A stretch of DNA of 60,451 nucleotides from Plasmodium brasilianum (lineage: Eukaryota > Apicomplexa > Aconoidasida > Haemosporida > Plasmodiidae). Under the pieces are notes generated by a model. The model was not told the DNA's origin and made no database searches. It saw nothing but the letters and a program-made list of their open reading frames with translations. Positions 27,493 to 39,597 of the stretch are shown here, piece by piece. The stretch spans positions 1-60,451 of the forward strand of contig NW_027122948.1 of assembly GCF_023973825.1 (NCBI RefSeq). The letters run 5' to 3'. The translations under genes and the position numbers were made by a program. Position 1 is the first letter of the stretch, and each line of letters opens with the position of its first letter.

Positions 27493-28194
27493 TCATAATA
27501 TATTATACAATAAAAAAAAAGTAATAAGAAATGTTCCTAGAAGTTTAAAACCCACAGACAAAGCATTTTTTAATTCAGATGAAACAGAACAATTTTAGGT
27601 GGTTTTATTTCTATTGCACCAATTACTTTCATTTACATCTTCCTTTAAATTTTGCCACAATTACTCAAACTTTCCTTTCCTTAATTATGTGTTACTTTCA
27701 TAACTAGGTTTTCCAGATATGTACTCAATTTTTTTGGTGTTTAAAAATTCATTCAATAAACCACAGAATACCTGTGTAATAATATCTTCACTAACACTAG
27801 CTAATGTGTTTAATATACTTCTCATTTTTAAATTTTTATGAATCATATAACCAATATTATATAAATCTTTATGGTCCATTATAGGATTTAATAATTAAGA
27901 TGATGCAGAAACCCTAAGCCTATTATCTTCTTCAAAAACTGCAAAAATTATATATTTCTTACCTTTTTCTAATTTCTCAAAAATAAAAGTGAAAAAATAA
28001 AATTAAATTAACAAAATATAAATATATTGAAAATTTTAAGAAATTAATACTAAATAATATGTATATTATAATATTCAATATAGTTCATAAAAATTATTAG
28101 GTAAATTAAATGCATAATTATACACTTACAACCATCTTTAAAGAATTCTAATAAATGTAACTATATTAACAATAATAAATTTTAATATTCCCAT
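27493..28194 (-). pseudogene. Broken exported-protein gene, family unknown
   Basis: A candidate exon 1 at 28194-28130 starts MGILKFIIVNIVTFIRIL, a signal-like segment, then meets an in-frame TAA two codons before a strong GTAAGTG donor. A good acceptor (TTTTTGCAG) precedes exon 2 at 27938. Exon 2 reads EEDNRLRVSASS, a stop, then LLNPIMDHKDLYNIGYMIHK and onward as an open frame to 27685. More fragments follow after a stop, and a frame ending at 27493 encodes a hydrophobic end (GFKLLGTFLITFFLLYNIL). Exon phases do not match, which implies a frameshift as well. The plan (signal exon, possible R-x-L motif, C-terminal membrane segment) is that of a Plasmodium exported protein. I do not recognise the family. 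The 3' part is the least certain. Confidence 0.45.
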
Positions 28195-31100
28195 ATACAG
28201 TGTTTTATATTTCATGTAAAACCAAATCAAAATTTATATTATTTCTTATAATATTTAAGAAATTAAAATATAAAGTTTTTACTAGTATATAATTTTTTAC
28301 TAACTATTAAAAACGAAATAAATAGACATCAATTTTATAATAATACTTTTTATAATAAGTTAAACGAATCAAAACCATTTTTACTAAAAAAATTTTAGGA
28401 AAGTTGATATTTTTATATTGTTCTTTAATTAACTACTCAAAATATATTACTTAAAGAATAAATTAATATTTATGTAAAAATTTAAGTAGAATATTGTTTA
28501 CAGTCTAATATAGTATTTTTCAAATAAACTAATTTAATGTTCATTTATTAAATATCATTTATTTATTATAATAATAAAAAGAATACTTTTTTTTATTTAA
28601 TAAAAATTCATAGATAACGAAAAATATATATTAATAGTAGACCTAAGTACATTTATTTATCATTCATTATGGCATAACTAGGAAGTAACAAAAAGCAATT
28701 ACATATATATTACATAAATCTACATATAGTGAAAAATATTTAATATAAAATAATGATTGAATAATTCTATATATATTTTTATCCATAATTATGTATAACT
28801 CAAAAAGAATATTTGTCCAAACTTTTCTACATATCTATTGTGCGTATATTTTAGCTATAAAAGCTATTACCGGATTATTTTACCATTTAAATTTATTTAG
28901 TTTATTATATATGCATATAACATTCGCTCATATATTTAGAGATTAATATAATAATATAAAAGATTTTTTAGTAAAAATTTCAGAAAAACAAATGAAAATA
29001 TTGTTTCGGATTAATTATATAATCTTAGAATAAAAATAACTTTAAAGTTGTAAAAAACAGAAAAAAAAATAAAGTTTATTATATTCCATAAAAATCAGAA
29101 ATAAGTGAAAATTTTCTCCCTCTTCTTATTATCGTTACAGATTTTTATAATAAATCAAACATAAAATACATTAAGATAAAATTAATAACATTATATGTAT
29201 TTAACCAACGAAAGGTTACACATATTGAATATCTAGATTTTCCACTTTATATTAAAAAGTTAATGAATATAACGCAATCTCATGTTATATTTCGTAAAAT
29301 ATTAGTAAACAAAAAAGCATTATATGTATAAAAGGATATTTTTTTCCTTTTTCAAAATAGGATATATATGATATATTAATATACAACGTTAATTAATATA
29401 TAAAATATTATTTTCATATGATTTCTTTATGTCTCCAATGAACTCTCAATTTAATTTATATGTATATATTGTTTCTATCAAAAATAAAATTAAATATCTT
29501 GACAACATTTACTTATATAAAGTATTATTATATATACTACTATAATATTACATATATTTTTACTTAATTGCATATATATAATGAATAACAAAAAATATTA
29601 AAAACAAAGAAATTATAGTGACTTCCTATTTTAGTAGTAAATAAACTAATATATAAAACGTAATTTTTACAAATTATATTTAAAAAGCATATTTTTTTAA
29701 AAAATTTTATCAGTTACATTTTTTTTTTTTTTTTTTTTACTTAATTACCTTTTTATGAACGTGATCAATTTATCTTCTAAAATAAAATTTAGAATTATTA
29801 CAACTAAATTAAGAAAAATATAATATATTTTAAAGATATGTATCTATAAATATTCATATTTTTTATATTGAAATTACATATATTTAAAATAAATATATGT
29901 TTATTTTCATTTACATTTTATAACGATGATAATCTTTTTTCTATCATTTACTTTCTATGTTGTTATAATAATTTTGTTTAAATAGTAAAATAAGGATATA
30001 AGTAATTCATATTTATATACCATTTTAATTATGTATATACATAACAGTGCATTATTAGAATATGACTGAAATAATCTGTTAATCCCCAAATATAATTACA
30101 TTATCTTTTTTAAAAAATTCAATTTTTTTGATCATATTTTTCATTATATGTAATTTTTTAAAAAAAAACAAAAATTAATTTACAGATGTGTTTATTCTAA
30201 GAACATTAAAATGTTCCATATATAATATTTTCGTTAATTATAAGAGTAAAAATGTATTTAATATATGAAGCATATTAATTAATATATACATATTAATTTA
30301 ATATCAAATTTTCTTTATGTATATATTAGCATTTCTTTAAAAATATTCTTTATTAAATACTTTTTTATATTAATATATATATTTTTATAGTGTTACGTAA
30401 CAATTAATATAACCGGTATATTGTTTTATTTTTTATTTATTGTAAAATCATATTATTAAGAAGGTTTTACTATATTAAAAAACGGAATTTATTATAAAAT
30501 TAACATTAATATGTATATCTTTTATAATTCCATTGATATACATCACATAATTTTTATATATTTACTTTAAAATTCGTACAATTATAATGAAAATTTTCGT
30601 AATACATAAATATTTTCCCGTTAATTCTAAATATTGATTCAACTTAATTTTTAACATTGATTATTAAAATGAATTTATATACCTTCTTGCTATAATATAT
30701 ATATATTATATATGTATATTTGTGCTTTTTTAATCTACTTTGAATATAAATAAAAATTATAATATAATTATGGTATACAATATAAATGATAATAATCTAC
30801 TGAGAATTTAATATTAATTTGTTTAAGTAACCTAAAATATCTTACATTATTATATATCCCTAATATTTTATATAATATTAAGCTAATTCGTTAAATGTAA
30901 TATAATTATTAGTACTACGCCTAAATAATAGCACATAATATATTAAGAAATAAAATATGACCTTTCCATTATTTAATCCCAAACAAATTAGATAGAAATC
31001 AAACAAATTATGTATTAATATTTTCTTAATTTTTGTCCAATAATTTAATATTTTAATGATATAAAGATTAAATAAAATATATAGTTTATTTAAATATAAA

Positions 31101-31926
31101 CTTTCATTATAATGAATATTCAAATAATTTATTATACATTAAGTAAACACTATAATTATATGGAAATATCATATAATGATTAGCTTAAAAAATTCACTTA
31201 TTTATAATGATTTAGAATCTCCATCTTTGTAATCAGTTATAAATTATCAATAATTAAAAAGTATATTATTTTATGATATATTCATAATTTCACATTTAAA
31301 CTACGCAAAAAATTAAATCTGTGAAAAAGATATTTACCATTAGTACCTTTTATAAAATATTTCACATAACACAATTTTATAAAATAAATATTAAGATTTT
31401 TTTTTTGTGGAAAAAAAAAATATATACGTATCAATACATCAAAAATTTTTCATATCCATACATCAAATGCAAAAAAAGACGTATTTTCCATTAACATAAG
31501 AATAATAATAAATTTTCTTAAATAACCTAAACGAATAATCATTTTTTACAAAGTCCAGGTAAAAAACTGTAGTTAAGCAGAAAATAACACACCATAATAT
31601 AATTATATGATTTATTCCATTACGTATTAATTTGAGTTTACATATATATATTATTCATGAAATTTATTTTAATATACCGATATATATAAGGAGACTATAT
31701 ATTTAATTAAGATAAGGTCATTCCATACAATACAAATTGAATATTATATAAACAGTCAAAAATACAGATTAACAAAAGAACTAAGAACATACTTTTTTAC
31801 TGTCTCCCAATAAAAACACCAATAAATATGTATAGTGTTTATAATATAAAAATAATTATCGTTGGAATGTATAACACTAAAGATATAACTATAAATGTTA
31901 AATTAATACTTACAGGGAACCACATA
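28195..31926. other. AT-rich intergenic region with long T run
   Basis: No gene is recognised in 3.7 kb. A run of 20 T lies at 29719-29738. Near 31.39-31.43 kb a T run, GTGG and an A run form a small potential hairpin. A minus-strand open frame at 30878-31123 has no family feature. Confidence 0.5.
29719..29738. repeat. Poly-T run, 20 bases
   Basis: An uninterrupted run of 20 T. Homopolymers of this length are frequent in Plasmodium intergenic DNA and are prone to length error in sequencing. Confidence 0.8.
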
Positions 31927-32892
31927 TTACTTCTTATTTGATCTTTTTCTGAACTTAATATTTTCATATTTTAGAACTTTTCTATAGTAATAAATCATTC
32001 CAAATATAAATATGACAACAAATATAAGGAAAGGTACACAGTAAAAGAAAATAGTTGACGCAGATATTTTCTCTAACATACCCCAACTGCTTTTACTTAA
32101 CAAAGTGTTCAAAGCTCCCTCTACCCCAGACGCAACACCACCTCCTTTAGCTTCAACTGGCGATAACAACTCTAATAAACCCAACAAACCACCATCTATA
32201 AATTTTTCTAATGAAAGATCTAATATGGGTAGTATTAATACCAGGATAACTAACAAAAGTAGGGAAATTCGTACTCTTCGCTTTTTACATGATAGTTTTT
32301 TATATTCCTTATATTCGATAGTCTTGATATTTTTAAGGTAATCTTCATAATCAAGTTTTTTAAATATTTTTTCTTCAAAATCGAAATATTCTTTTGTTTT
32401 AGGTTTACCACATTTATTTTTCTTAACATTTTTACCGTATTCCTCAGTACTTATTGAACTTTTACATGAGTGTTTGTGCTTTCTTTTTGTTCCTTTATTA
32501 CTATTATTATTATATATATACTTTTTTTTTTTCACTATATTATTTGGCATTTCTGCTCTAAAATCAATTACACTTGAATCCTTATACTGTTTATATTTTT
32601 CTAAAAGTCGATAATTTCTAGAATTTATTTTTCTACAATGATTGCATTTTTCAACCAAGTTTTTATTTAAAGAACTCTAAAAAAAAATTAAAAATGTAAA
32701 TATTTCTTAATTAAATGGTAAAATAATCTCATCATAAAGAAAAGCATTAATAAAAATGAACACATAAAATATAAATAATGAAAATGCCTTTCAATAATAC
32801 TATCATAACAAATCCTTGTAAATATAACGTACCCAAGGTAAAAGTATAAACAGTGAGGTTTTAATAAATAAGAACATTATTTTTTGTTCCAT
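31927..32892 (-). CDS. fam-l/m type A gene with altered splice sites
   Basis: Exon 1 starts at 32892 (MEQKIMFLFIKTSLF; an in-frame ATG also lies one codon upstream). The family donor GTATGATA reads TTATGATA here, so the usual site is lost. A GT one base earlier (exon 1 ending at 32810) and the second AG of the acceptor TAGAG (exon 2 starting at 32674) together restore the frame: 83 + 748 nt give 276 aa, reading KDFSLNKNL across the junction, which resembles the family's usual YND-x-STFNK-x-L. RLLEK lies at 50-54. The core is a variant type A block (YFDFEEKIFKKLDYEDYLKN, about 124-143). Membrane segments lie near 164-183 and 233-257, and the tail is KYENIKFRKRSNKK. Membrane segment 1 (LVLILPILDLSL) matches the neighbour at 34860-35829. 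If the first AG is used instead, the frame closes at once, so expression is doubtful. Confidence 0.75.
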
Positions 32893-34859
32893 CATATAGC
32901 TTTCTAAAACTGCAGTATAATCAAAAAGAATGATTTTTATTAAAATATATTATACATTCAATGACAAATCGTACTACATGTATTTTTTTAATTTTTGTTT
33001 ATTATTATTTCATAGATATATAATAATATATATATACATAAAGTGCACTTTACGTCGCAAAACTAAATAAAACACCTTTAAAAATGCATAACAAATTTTT
33101 AATATTTAATCTATGAATAAAAAAATAACGTTAAATAAAATACTATAATTTTAATTCATTCATAAATATTCAATATATATATGATAATTATTTAATGTGG
33201 TCAATTAATCACAATTTTCCTTTATAGAAAATATTCAAAGTAACATAAAAATATATGATATATTAAGAAATAATCATTTAATTTACAGAATAACAAGTAT
33301 AGAATATAGATCTATTGCTATATTTCATAGATTAGGATAGTAATTTCTAATTTTAATGATGTTTTCTCATTATTAATTCTAATTTCTAAGATATTACACT
33401 TTGAAAAAACGTGTTATTTATTTTATAAAATATTATTTATAATAACTATAAAACAATTGTAATAAATAATGAAGTAGTCAATAAATTGTACAAATTTCTT
33501 TGTTTTGTGAAATATAACACATTTTTTAGTTTCAACATGCACAGATATATTAGGTTATGGTTATAATGTATTTAAAAAGTTCAATTTATAATGTATGATA
33601 CAAATTGTAAATAAAAATATACATTTAAAAAGTAAATGAGGACTTACTTTTTGTTTTAATTTCTCATTTTTAAAATACATAATTTTTAATTAAATTTAAT
33701 TAATGCCATTATTTCTAAATAAAAATTTTAAAAATCAGTGCTCTTATAGTTTTTATATTTTACCTACATATATATATTTGAACCAATATTAATATAATGC
33801 AAAAATATAAAAAATACACACAATAAAATTACTAATTGAATGTTTGATGCAATTACCTTAATTTAAAAATATTCCGAATATAAATTTACTCATGAGGTTA
33901 ATATATAGGTCATTATATTTAAGTTAACAATATGGAAGTGTAACAATATGATTTACCAAAATATATTATGTAATAACTATTTCACTGAAAATTTTAGAGA
34001 TAATATATTAGTTTCTTTTCATACTTTTACAAAAATATTCTGTCAGATAAATAATTTTACGGATTTAGATTAAACAATAAATGCAAATAAATGAAAAAAA
34101 AAGTTTTAAATAATACTTATAGCAAAAAATATAGTATGTTCAATTATTTCAGTTACATATGTGGTGTAAATCAAATAATAACAATTATAAAATTGTCAAA
34201 AATTTACTGTAAAAATCCTAAATTTTATTTTAATTTATTTTTAAAAATATATTATTTTTCCGGCGAATAAGTTAAGAAATTAACAACAATGAAAAAAAAA
34301 TAAAATTTAAAATGCTATATTGTAGTTAAGAAAAAAAAAAAAGATTTATATAGGATAAACATAAACATATTCTTTCAATATATACAAAGCAAGGAAAGTT
34401 AAATGTTAATCTACAAGTAATAATTCGTTTTAATAATAACCAGAAAAAATAATAATTTTATACTAGAGAATTATAGAAAATATAAAGCAGCAATATTATA
34501 ATTAAATGTATATTAACAAAAGATTTCATTAAAATATTATTAAATGTTCTACTATATATTAATTTTAACGTACAACACATTTTTAATTTGAATTTCTTTA
34601 TAAGCAGAAATATATATATTAAGCCATAATCGTTATTTCACAAGAAAGAATATATTAAATTACAAATTAACCAACTTTCAAACATTCAAATTCACAAAAA
34701 AAATAAAAACATATATTTCTTACATTTACATATAAGTATGATTATGTATATTTAGGTTCATGCATAAAATCTAAGAAATTATTATTATTTTTAATATGTC
34801 AATAAAGATATTATAGGTAGTACAAAACATTTATAAGTTTAAGAAAATAAATATATTCC
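32893..34859. other. Spacer between two type A genes
   Basis: About 2 kb of AT-rich DNA that holds the 5' region of the gene starting at 32892 and the 3' flank of the gene ending at 34860. No gene relic or repeat array is recognised. Confidence 0.5.
33153..33312 (-). promoter_or_regulatory. Shared 5' block of fam-l/m genes (copy 4)
   Basis: AATTCATTCATAAATATT at 33153-33170 lies about 261-278 bp upstream of the start codon. AAGTATAGAATATAGA follows at 33295-33310. Both match the elements upstream of the other fam-l/m genes in order and spacing. Confidence 0.45.
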
Positions 34860-35829
34860 TTACCATTCATTAAACGCTTCCAAGAACTTAATTTTTTTTT
34901 GTTTTATAACATTTTTATAATAATAAAAAATTCCTCGTATAATCATAATTCCCAATATTATAATAGGTAAGCAATATATTAAAATACTAAATATTTTAAA
35001 TCCTACATAATTGTTTGCTTTACATGTAGATGATAAGAATGTATCCAAAATACCCGTGGGAGCTTGACCACCTGAGGTTGTTTGTTCATTATATCCAAAT
35101 ATACCACATAATACATGTAATAATTTACCCGTAGATTCAAATTTCCCTAATGACAAATCTAATATAGGTAATATTAATACCAGTAAGAACAATAATAAAA
35201 GAAAGCTAAGTCTTAATCTGTAATTTTTACGTTTTAATTTTTTATAATCCTTATCATTAATCAGCATCATTTTCTTAAAAAATTCTTTGTCATCAAGTCC
35301 TTTCATTATTTTTTTTTCATAGTGGTTATATGAACTATGAAATATAGTACATTTATTTTTCATAAGTTGCTTAATCAGTTTTTCCTTAATTAATTTACTT
35401 CTATATAATTTTTCTTTTTTTTCTTTGTCCCATTTTTTATTATCAGTTGTAATTAATTTTTCGTGCTCTTTTTTTTTATAATATGGTATCTTTAATTCTA
35501 AATCTGCAACATATGGATAAATATCGCCTATATAAATTCCTAATAATCTATAAATTCGTATATCTAACTCTCTACCAAAACCATGCTTCTCATACAAAAT
35601 TTTGTTAAAACTGCCCTAAATAAAATAAAATGTAAAATTATCTTATATAAATAGATAAATATTCCCATTATAAAAAAAAATTAATTAAAATAAACGATTA
35701 AATTATGAATAACACAAATGCGCTCGATAAATTTTATCATACCATGTCATTGTAAAAATAACATATATAATTTGAAAGGATAAACATAAAAAGTTTTGTA
35801 AAAAAGATAACCTTAATACTTTTTTCCAT
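34860..35829 (-). CDS. fam-l/fam-m family exported protein, type A variant
   Basis: Two exons: 35829-35743 (29 codons, starting MEKSIKVIFF and ending CYFYNDM) and 35615-34860, with a 127 bp intron (donor GTATGATA), phase 0. The protein is 280 aa. The R-x-L motif is RLLGI at residues 52-56, the most diverged of the set, so export by the usual route is less sure. The core is a loose type A block (NHYEKKIMKGLDDKEFFKKM, about residues 126-145). Membrane segments lie near 165-185 and 237-261. The loop between them contains Gly/Thr/Ser-rich sequence (EQTTSGGQAPTG) and Cys residues, and the tail is KQKKIKFLEAFNEW instead of the usual Lys/Arg end. Its first membrane segment is nearly the same as in the gene at 31927-32892, so these two form a subgroup. 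No lesion is seen. Confidence 0.88.
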
Positions 35830-35976
35830 GTTACAGTCTTTAATATTTTAATATATATAATATAAAAAAATTAACACTAAGTTGTATATTTCCAGCAATA
35901 AAAAAATAACCCTTTTATTTTTTTTAATATATTTTCTTAAAAAGTTAACATATATAGCATATTTTACTTCATAATC

Positions 35977-35997
35977 AAAAAAAAAAAAAAAAAAAAA
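35977..35997. repeat. Poly-A run, 21 bases
   Basis: An uninterrupted A run about 150 bp upstream of the start codon of the minus-strand gene at 35829. Length variation is likely. Confidence 0.8.
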
Positions 35998-36076
35998 CCT
36001 AAAAAAATGACCCTACAAAATTTTATAATTAATATTATTTATAAAAAATTAGCTTCGGATAAAATTACACAATTTA

Positions 36077-36200
36077 TTTTCATTCATATATATCCACAAC
36101 ATATAATTTAATTACATATTTGAGTAATTAAACAAATATTTTTTTAATTGGAAATTTTGAATTTATTTACAATATATAATGTATAAAATATAGATATATG
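36077..36200 (-). promoter_or_regulatory. Shared 5' block of fam-l/m genes (copy 5)
   Basis: TTTTCATTCATATATATCC at 36077-36095 lies about 250 bp upstream of the start codon, and AATGTATAAAATATAGATAT follows near 36178-36197. It is a diverged copy of the block upstream of the other fam-l/m genes. Confidence 0.4.
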
Positions 36201-38894
36201 TTGTTATTCTAGGTATTTCTAGATTAATTACTATTTTTAAGTTTTCTTCCTGATTATTCTAATTTTATATATATTATATTTCGGAAAATCTAGTTATAAT
36301 TGATTATAAATATTAGTTATTACAACAATGCAAAAAAATTATTAATACGTTAAAAAAATATGTTTTGTGAAAATATTAGTATTTTAATAATTGTAACACT
36401 TGCTTTTTTTTATGGACTAAAGTATATTTAAAAAATCAAATATATTATATGTTATCAAATTTATGAAAATATATATTTTGTAAAGGAAAATAATAACTTT
36501 TTTTTTATTAGTGCAAATTAATTTTTTGAAGATTATTATTTTTAATTAAGTTAATTTTTTTTATTATTATTTGTAAATGACATACTTTAAAATTATCTAA
36601 TTATTATGTTTTTTAATTAAACACATATATTAAGAAGAATTGTATTTAAAAAAAAATTAGTAATTCTTCTATAAAATATGTTAAAATCAGAAAAATATTG
36701 GTTTATTAATACATTTTTTCAACTCTCTCATGAATAAACATAAATATCTTTTTTTTCCCAATTTATTTATTCATATATATTCAAATAATTTTTATAAAAC
36801 AAAATAAAACCAAAAATTACGTTATTTCACGTATATTATCATTAATACAGAAATAATTTAATTTATTTCTCATATATTTATTATTCAAAATTAATGATCT
36901 CTTACATAAATTATTACCAAAAATTATGATTATGCTAATATATATTATATTTCTTACGAGTATTCGGAAACAAAAACTAAAATTCTTTTATAGACATATG
37001 TGTACTTTTTAAGGAAAATAATATAATCATGTACCGTATTACAACATTCAATACTAACGAAAAACAAAAAAGTATTGAGAAATATATTTAAATTTTCTTT
37101 TTCAAGGTAGTGAACTTTTTTACTTAAATTTATACATACACTCATTTTAATTGTTTTTCTCAAATATAAATATACAATATAGAATTTTTAAGAAGATAAG
37201 GGTAATATGATACAATAAACTCGTATATTAATTTAATCAAAAACAATATATATTGTCCTTATATATATATGTCTTTTTCTCAAAATACAGCTTAATATTA
37301 TGATTATAATATATTGGAGCTCATAGTTTTAATAAATACATAATAACATATTTCTTAGCACGAATATATGTATAACTTGGGTATTCTTTTACTTAAGAGT
37401 ATATTACTAAAAAAACATTAAACACATAGCATAAAATTCATAGTCATTAGTGTAAAATTCTTGTCTCTTAGTGCATAAATAAGAACCTATGTTTTTTCTG
37501 TAAACAAATGTACAGAAACAAAATGCAAAGAACCACAATTGTATAAATGATTATGTATCTATCATGATGTTAAAAAAAAAATTACTCATCTTAAAATTTA
37601 TATTCGTATTATTTAATTAATTTTTATCATAACTATATTATTTAATTTTATAAAGTACTTAATGTTTAAAATGGAACATAATGCGTAAATGTTCTATGAA
37701 ATGCAATAGTAACAGATTAATATTAGTTCAGAAAAAATTTCCCTTAATGCTAGCAAAAAAAAATATATAATAAATTTTAATTAATAAATATACTTTTATT
37801 ATGGATAACTAGATTTCTCTTATTAAATAGTTTTATATCTAAGCATTATGTAAATCATACAATAATAGATGTATATCAGGACAATGATATATTTATAAGG
37901 TTTAAGGGATTCTAAAATTGGCAATCCGCTAGTACGAATTAATTCTTAAAAGCAAAATGATATTACCTTATATTTAAAATTTCATACTATAGCGTTTATA
38001 AAATTGAAAAATCCGTTAAAATTATTTTTATATAAAATTAGCTATGAAATATACATACCTCATAAGAATTTACATCTCAAGAATATTAGTTATCATTTCT
38101 ATAAAATATACATTTTAACAAAAAATAAATCATATATTTTTAGTTTATTTTAAATAAGGAACAACAATATATGTTTAAATAATCATATAATTACATTGTT
38201 TAGGAAACTATACAAATAATCAATTATAACCGTAAAAAAGCCAAAAAAAGATAAGACTGTTAAAAATCTACATTACCTCATTGATTATGGGCATTTGTAT
38301 TAATTGCGATTTTGTATATCAAATTAAATAAGATCATATATTTTATGATAAAAATTTTCTCATAAAAAGCTCTTACTTTTGTTATGAATATTTAGATATA
38401 TGTATTTAATATCACAATTAAGCAAAATATCTATACACATATATATAAGTATAACAAGTGAGCATAATAAATTACCTCATTATAATTCAGTATATTAGTA
38501 AAACAAGAATAAAACCATAAGAATAGTAATAAATATTTAATCTGTACTTTTTTAAATTTGTGCATAAATATATATGTGTAGATTATCTATGAAGTATAAT
38601 AAAATTTATATTCATAAAAAATAAGAAACTATTTTGCGAAGATAATATGATTCAGTATAAAGTAGGTCTTTATTTGTTATATGCAAAATCTTTTTATTGT
38701 AACCGAGGTATACATTACATTTATAATCTCTATTCATTTTCTCGAATATCAATTAGATATATGAGTTATATTACTAGCATATAAATAACCATAGAAATAG
38801 TTATAATAGATAACGATAATCGAACTATATCTCTATTATTATATACAGATAACAATAATTTACTTTCAACTATAAGTCTAGTATTGTCACTTCA

Positions 38895-39597
38895 TTAAAT
38901 AATTTTTCCAGAATAATTTAATAATACAAATAATGGAAATCCTATTAAAAAAATTATTACAAGTAGGACAAATATCAAGGCTATACTAATATGCGATGAA
39001 CGCTTTAAATCTTTTTTCTGAGCGTAATTCGTATATCAACTATATTTATATATATGAATAAACACTGTATAAAATAGTTTTTCAAAGAAATTATATATCT
39101 CTTAAAATGGTTTACAAATAATTGATATGAATTTATTACTTAAACTTTTGGATTAAGCTCCCATAATAACTTCATTTACAAATTATTATTTCCCACAAAA
39201 TTTTAACTTACCTTTATCGTCCTCATTTTTTGCATCATAATATACATTTCTAAATAACGTTCTTTTTAATACTACAATTTCGCTCTACTTTTCATATTCT
39301 GAAAACAGAATATTCGTTTACGAATAAAATGTTCTATGGGAACTGTCCAAATTATCTAAATATTTATCAAAGCGCATTAAAATTTAAATAAAATATTTTA
39401 GTTATTTACGATGCAATATACTTATTTACGCATTAAGTTAATATTATTAATATATACATAATATGACGTACCAAAGTATATTAAATAAATTTTATTGGAT
39501 AACATTATTATACCACATTATAATAATTAGAAAATGACCAATTAAATCGAAGAAATATAGTAGTTTTAACTAAAATGAGAATATTCTTTTTTCCCTT
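38895..39597 (-). pseudogene. Decayed multi-exon exported-protein gene
   Basis: At 39597-39514 the minus strand carries 28 codons patterned like a fam-l/m first exon (GKKNILILVKTTIFL, a Trp, then NYYNV before donor GTATAATA), but the start codon reads AAG. Downstream, 39298-39212 is a possible exon bounded by CAG and GTAAGT. It encodes VVLKRTLFRNVYYDAKNEDD after one stop codon. A frame ending at 38895 encodes KKDLKRSSHISIALIFVLLV, part of a C-terminal hydrophobic segment that finishes NYSGKII. Whether these pieces belong to one gene is inferred from order, strand and splice signals. The later pieces do not resemble type A or type B, so this may be another exported family that shares the signal exon, or a mixture of relics. 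Confidence 0.4.

Larger units (their letters stand above)
35830..38894. other. AT-rich intergenic region
   Basis: This holds the 5' region of the gene starting at 35829 and a poly-A run at 35977-35997. A minus-strand open frame at 36954-37163 has no family feature. Near 37.3 kb a minus-strand stretch weakly resembles a decayed signal exon but is too degraded to call. Confidence 0.45.

Noticed and set aside
30878..31123. Minus-strand 81-codon frame
   Set aside because: Asn/Tyr/Ile-rich chance frame without intron or motif.
32105..32341. Plus-strand frame with a Pro/Ser/Asn-rich start opposite a type A gene
   Set aside because: Antisense to the loop and membrane segment of the type A protein; no independent support.
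37300..37400. Possible decayed signal exon on the minus strand
   Set aside because: Only a few residues fit the pattern, with no donor and no downstream exon.
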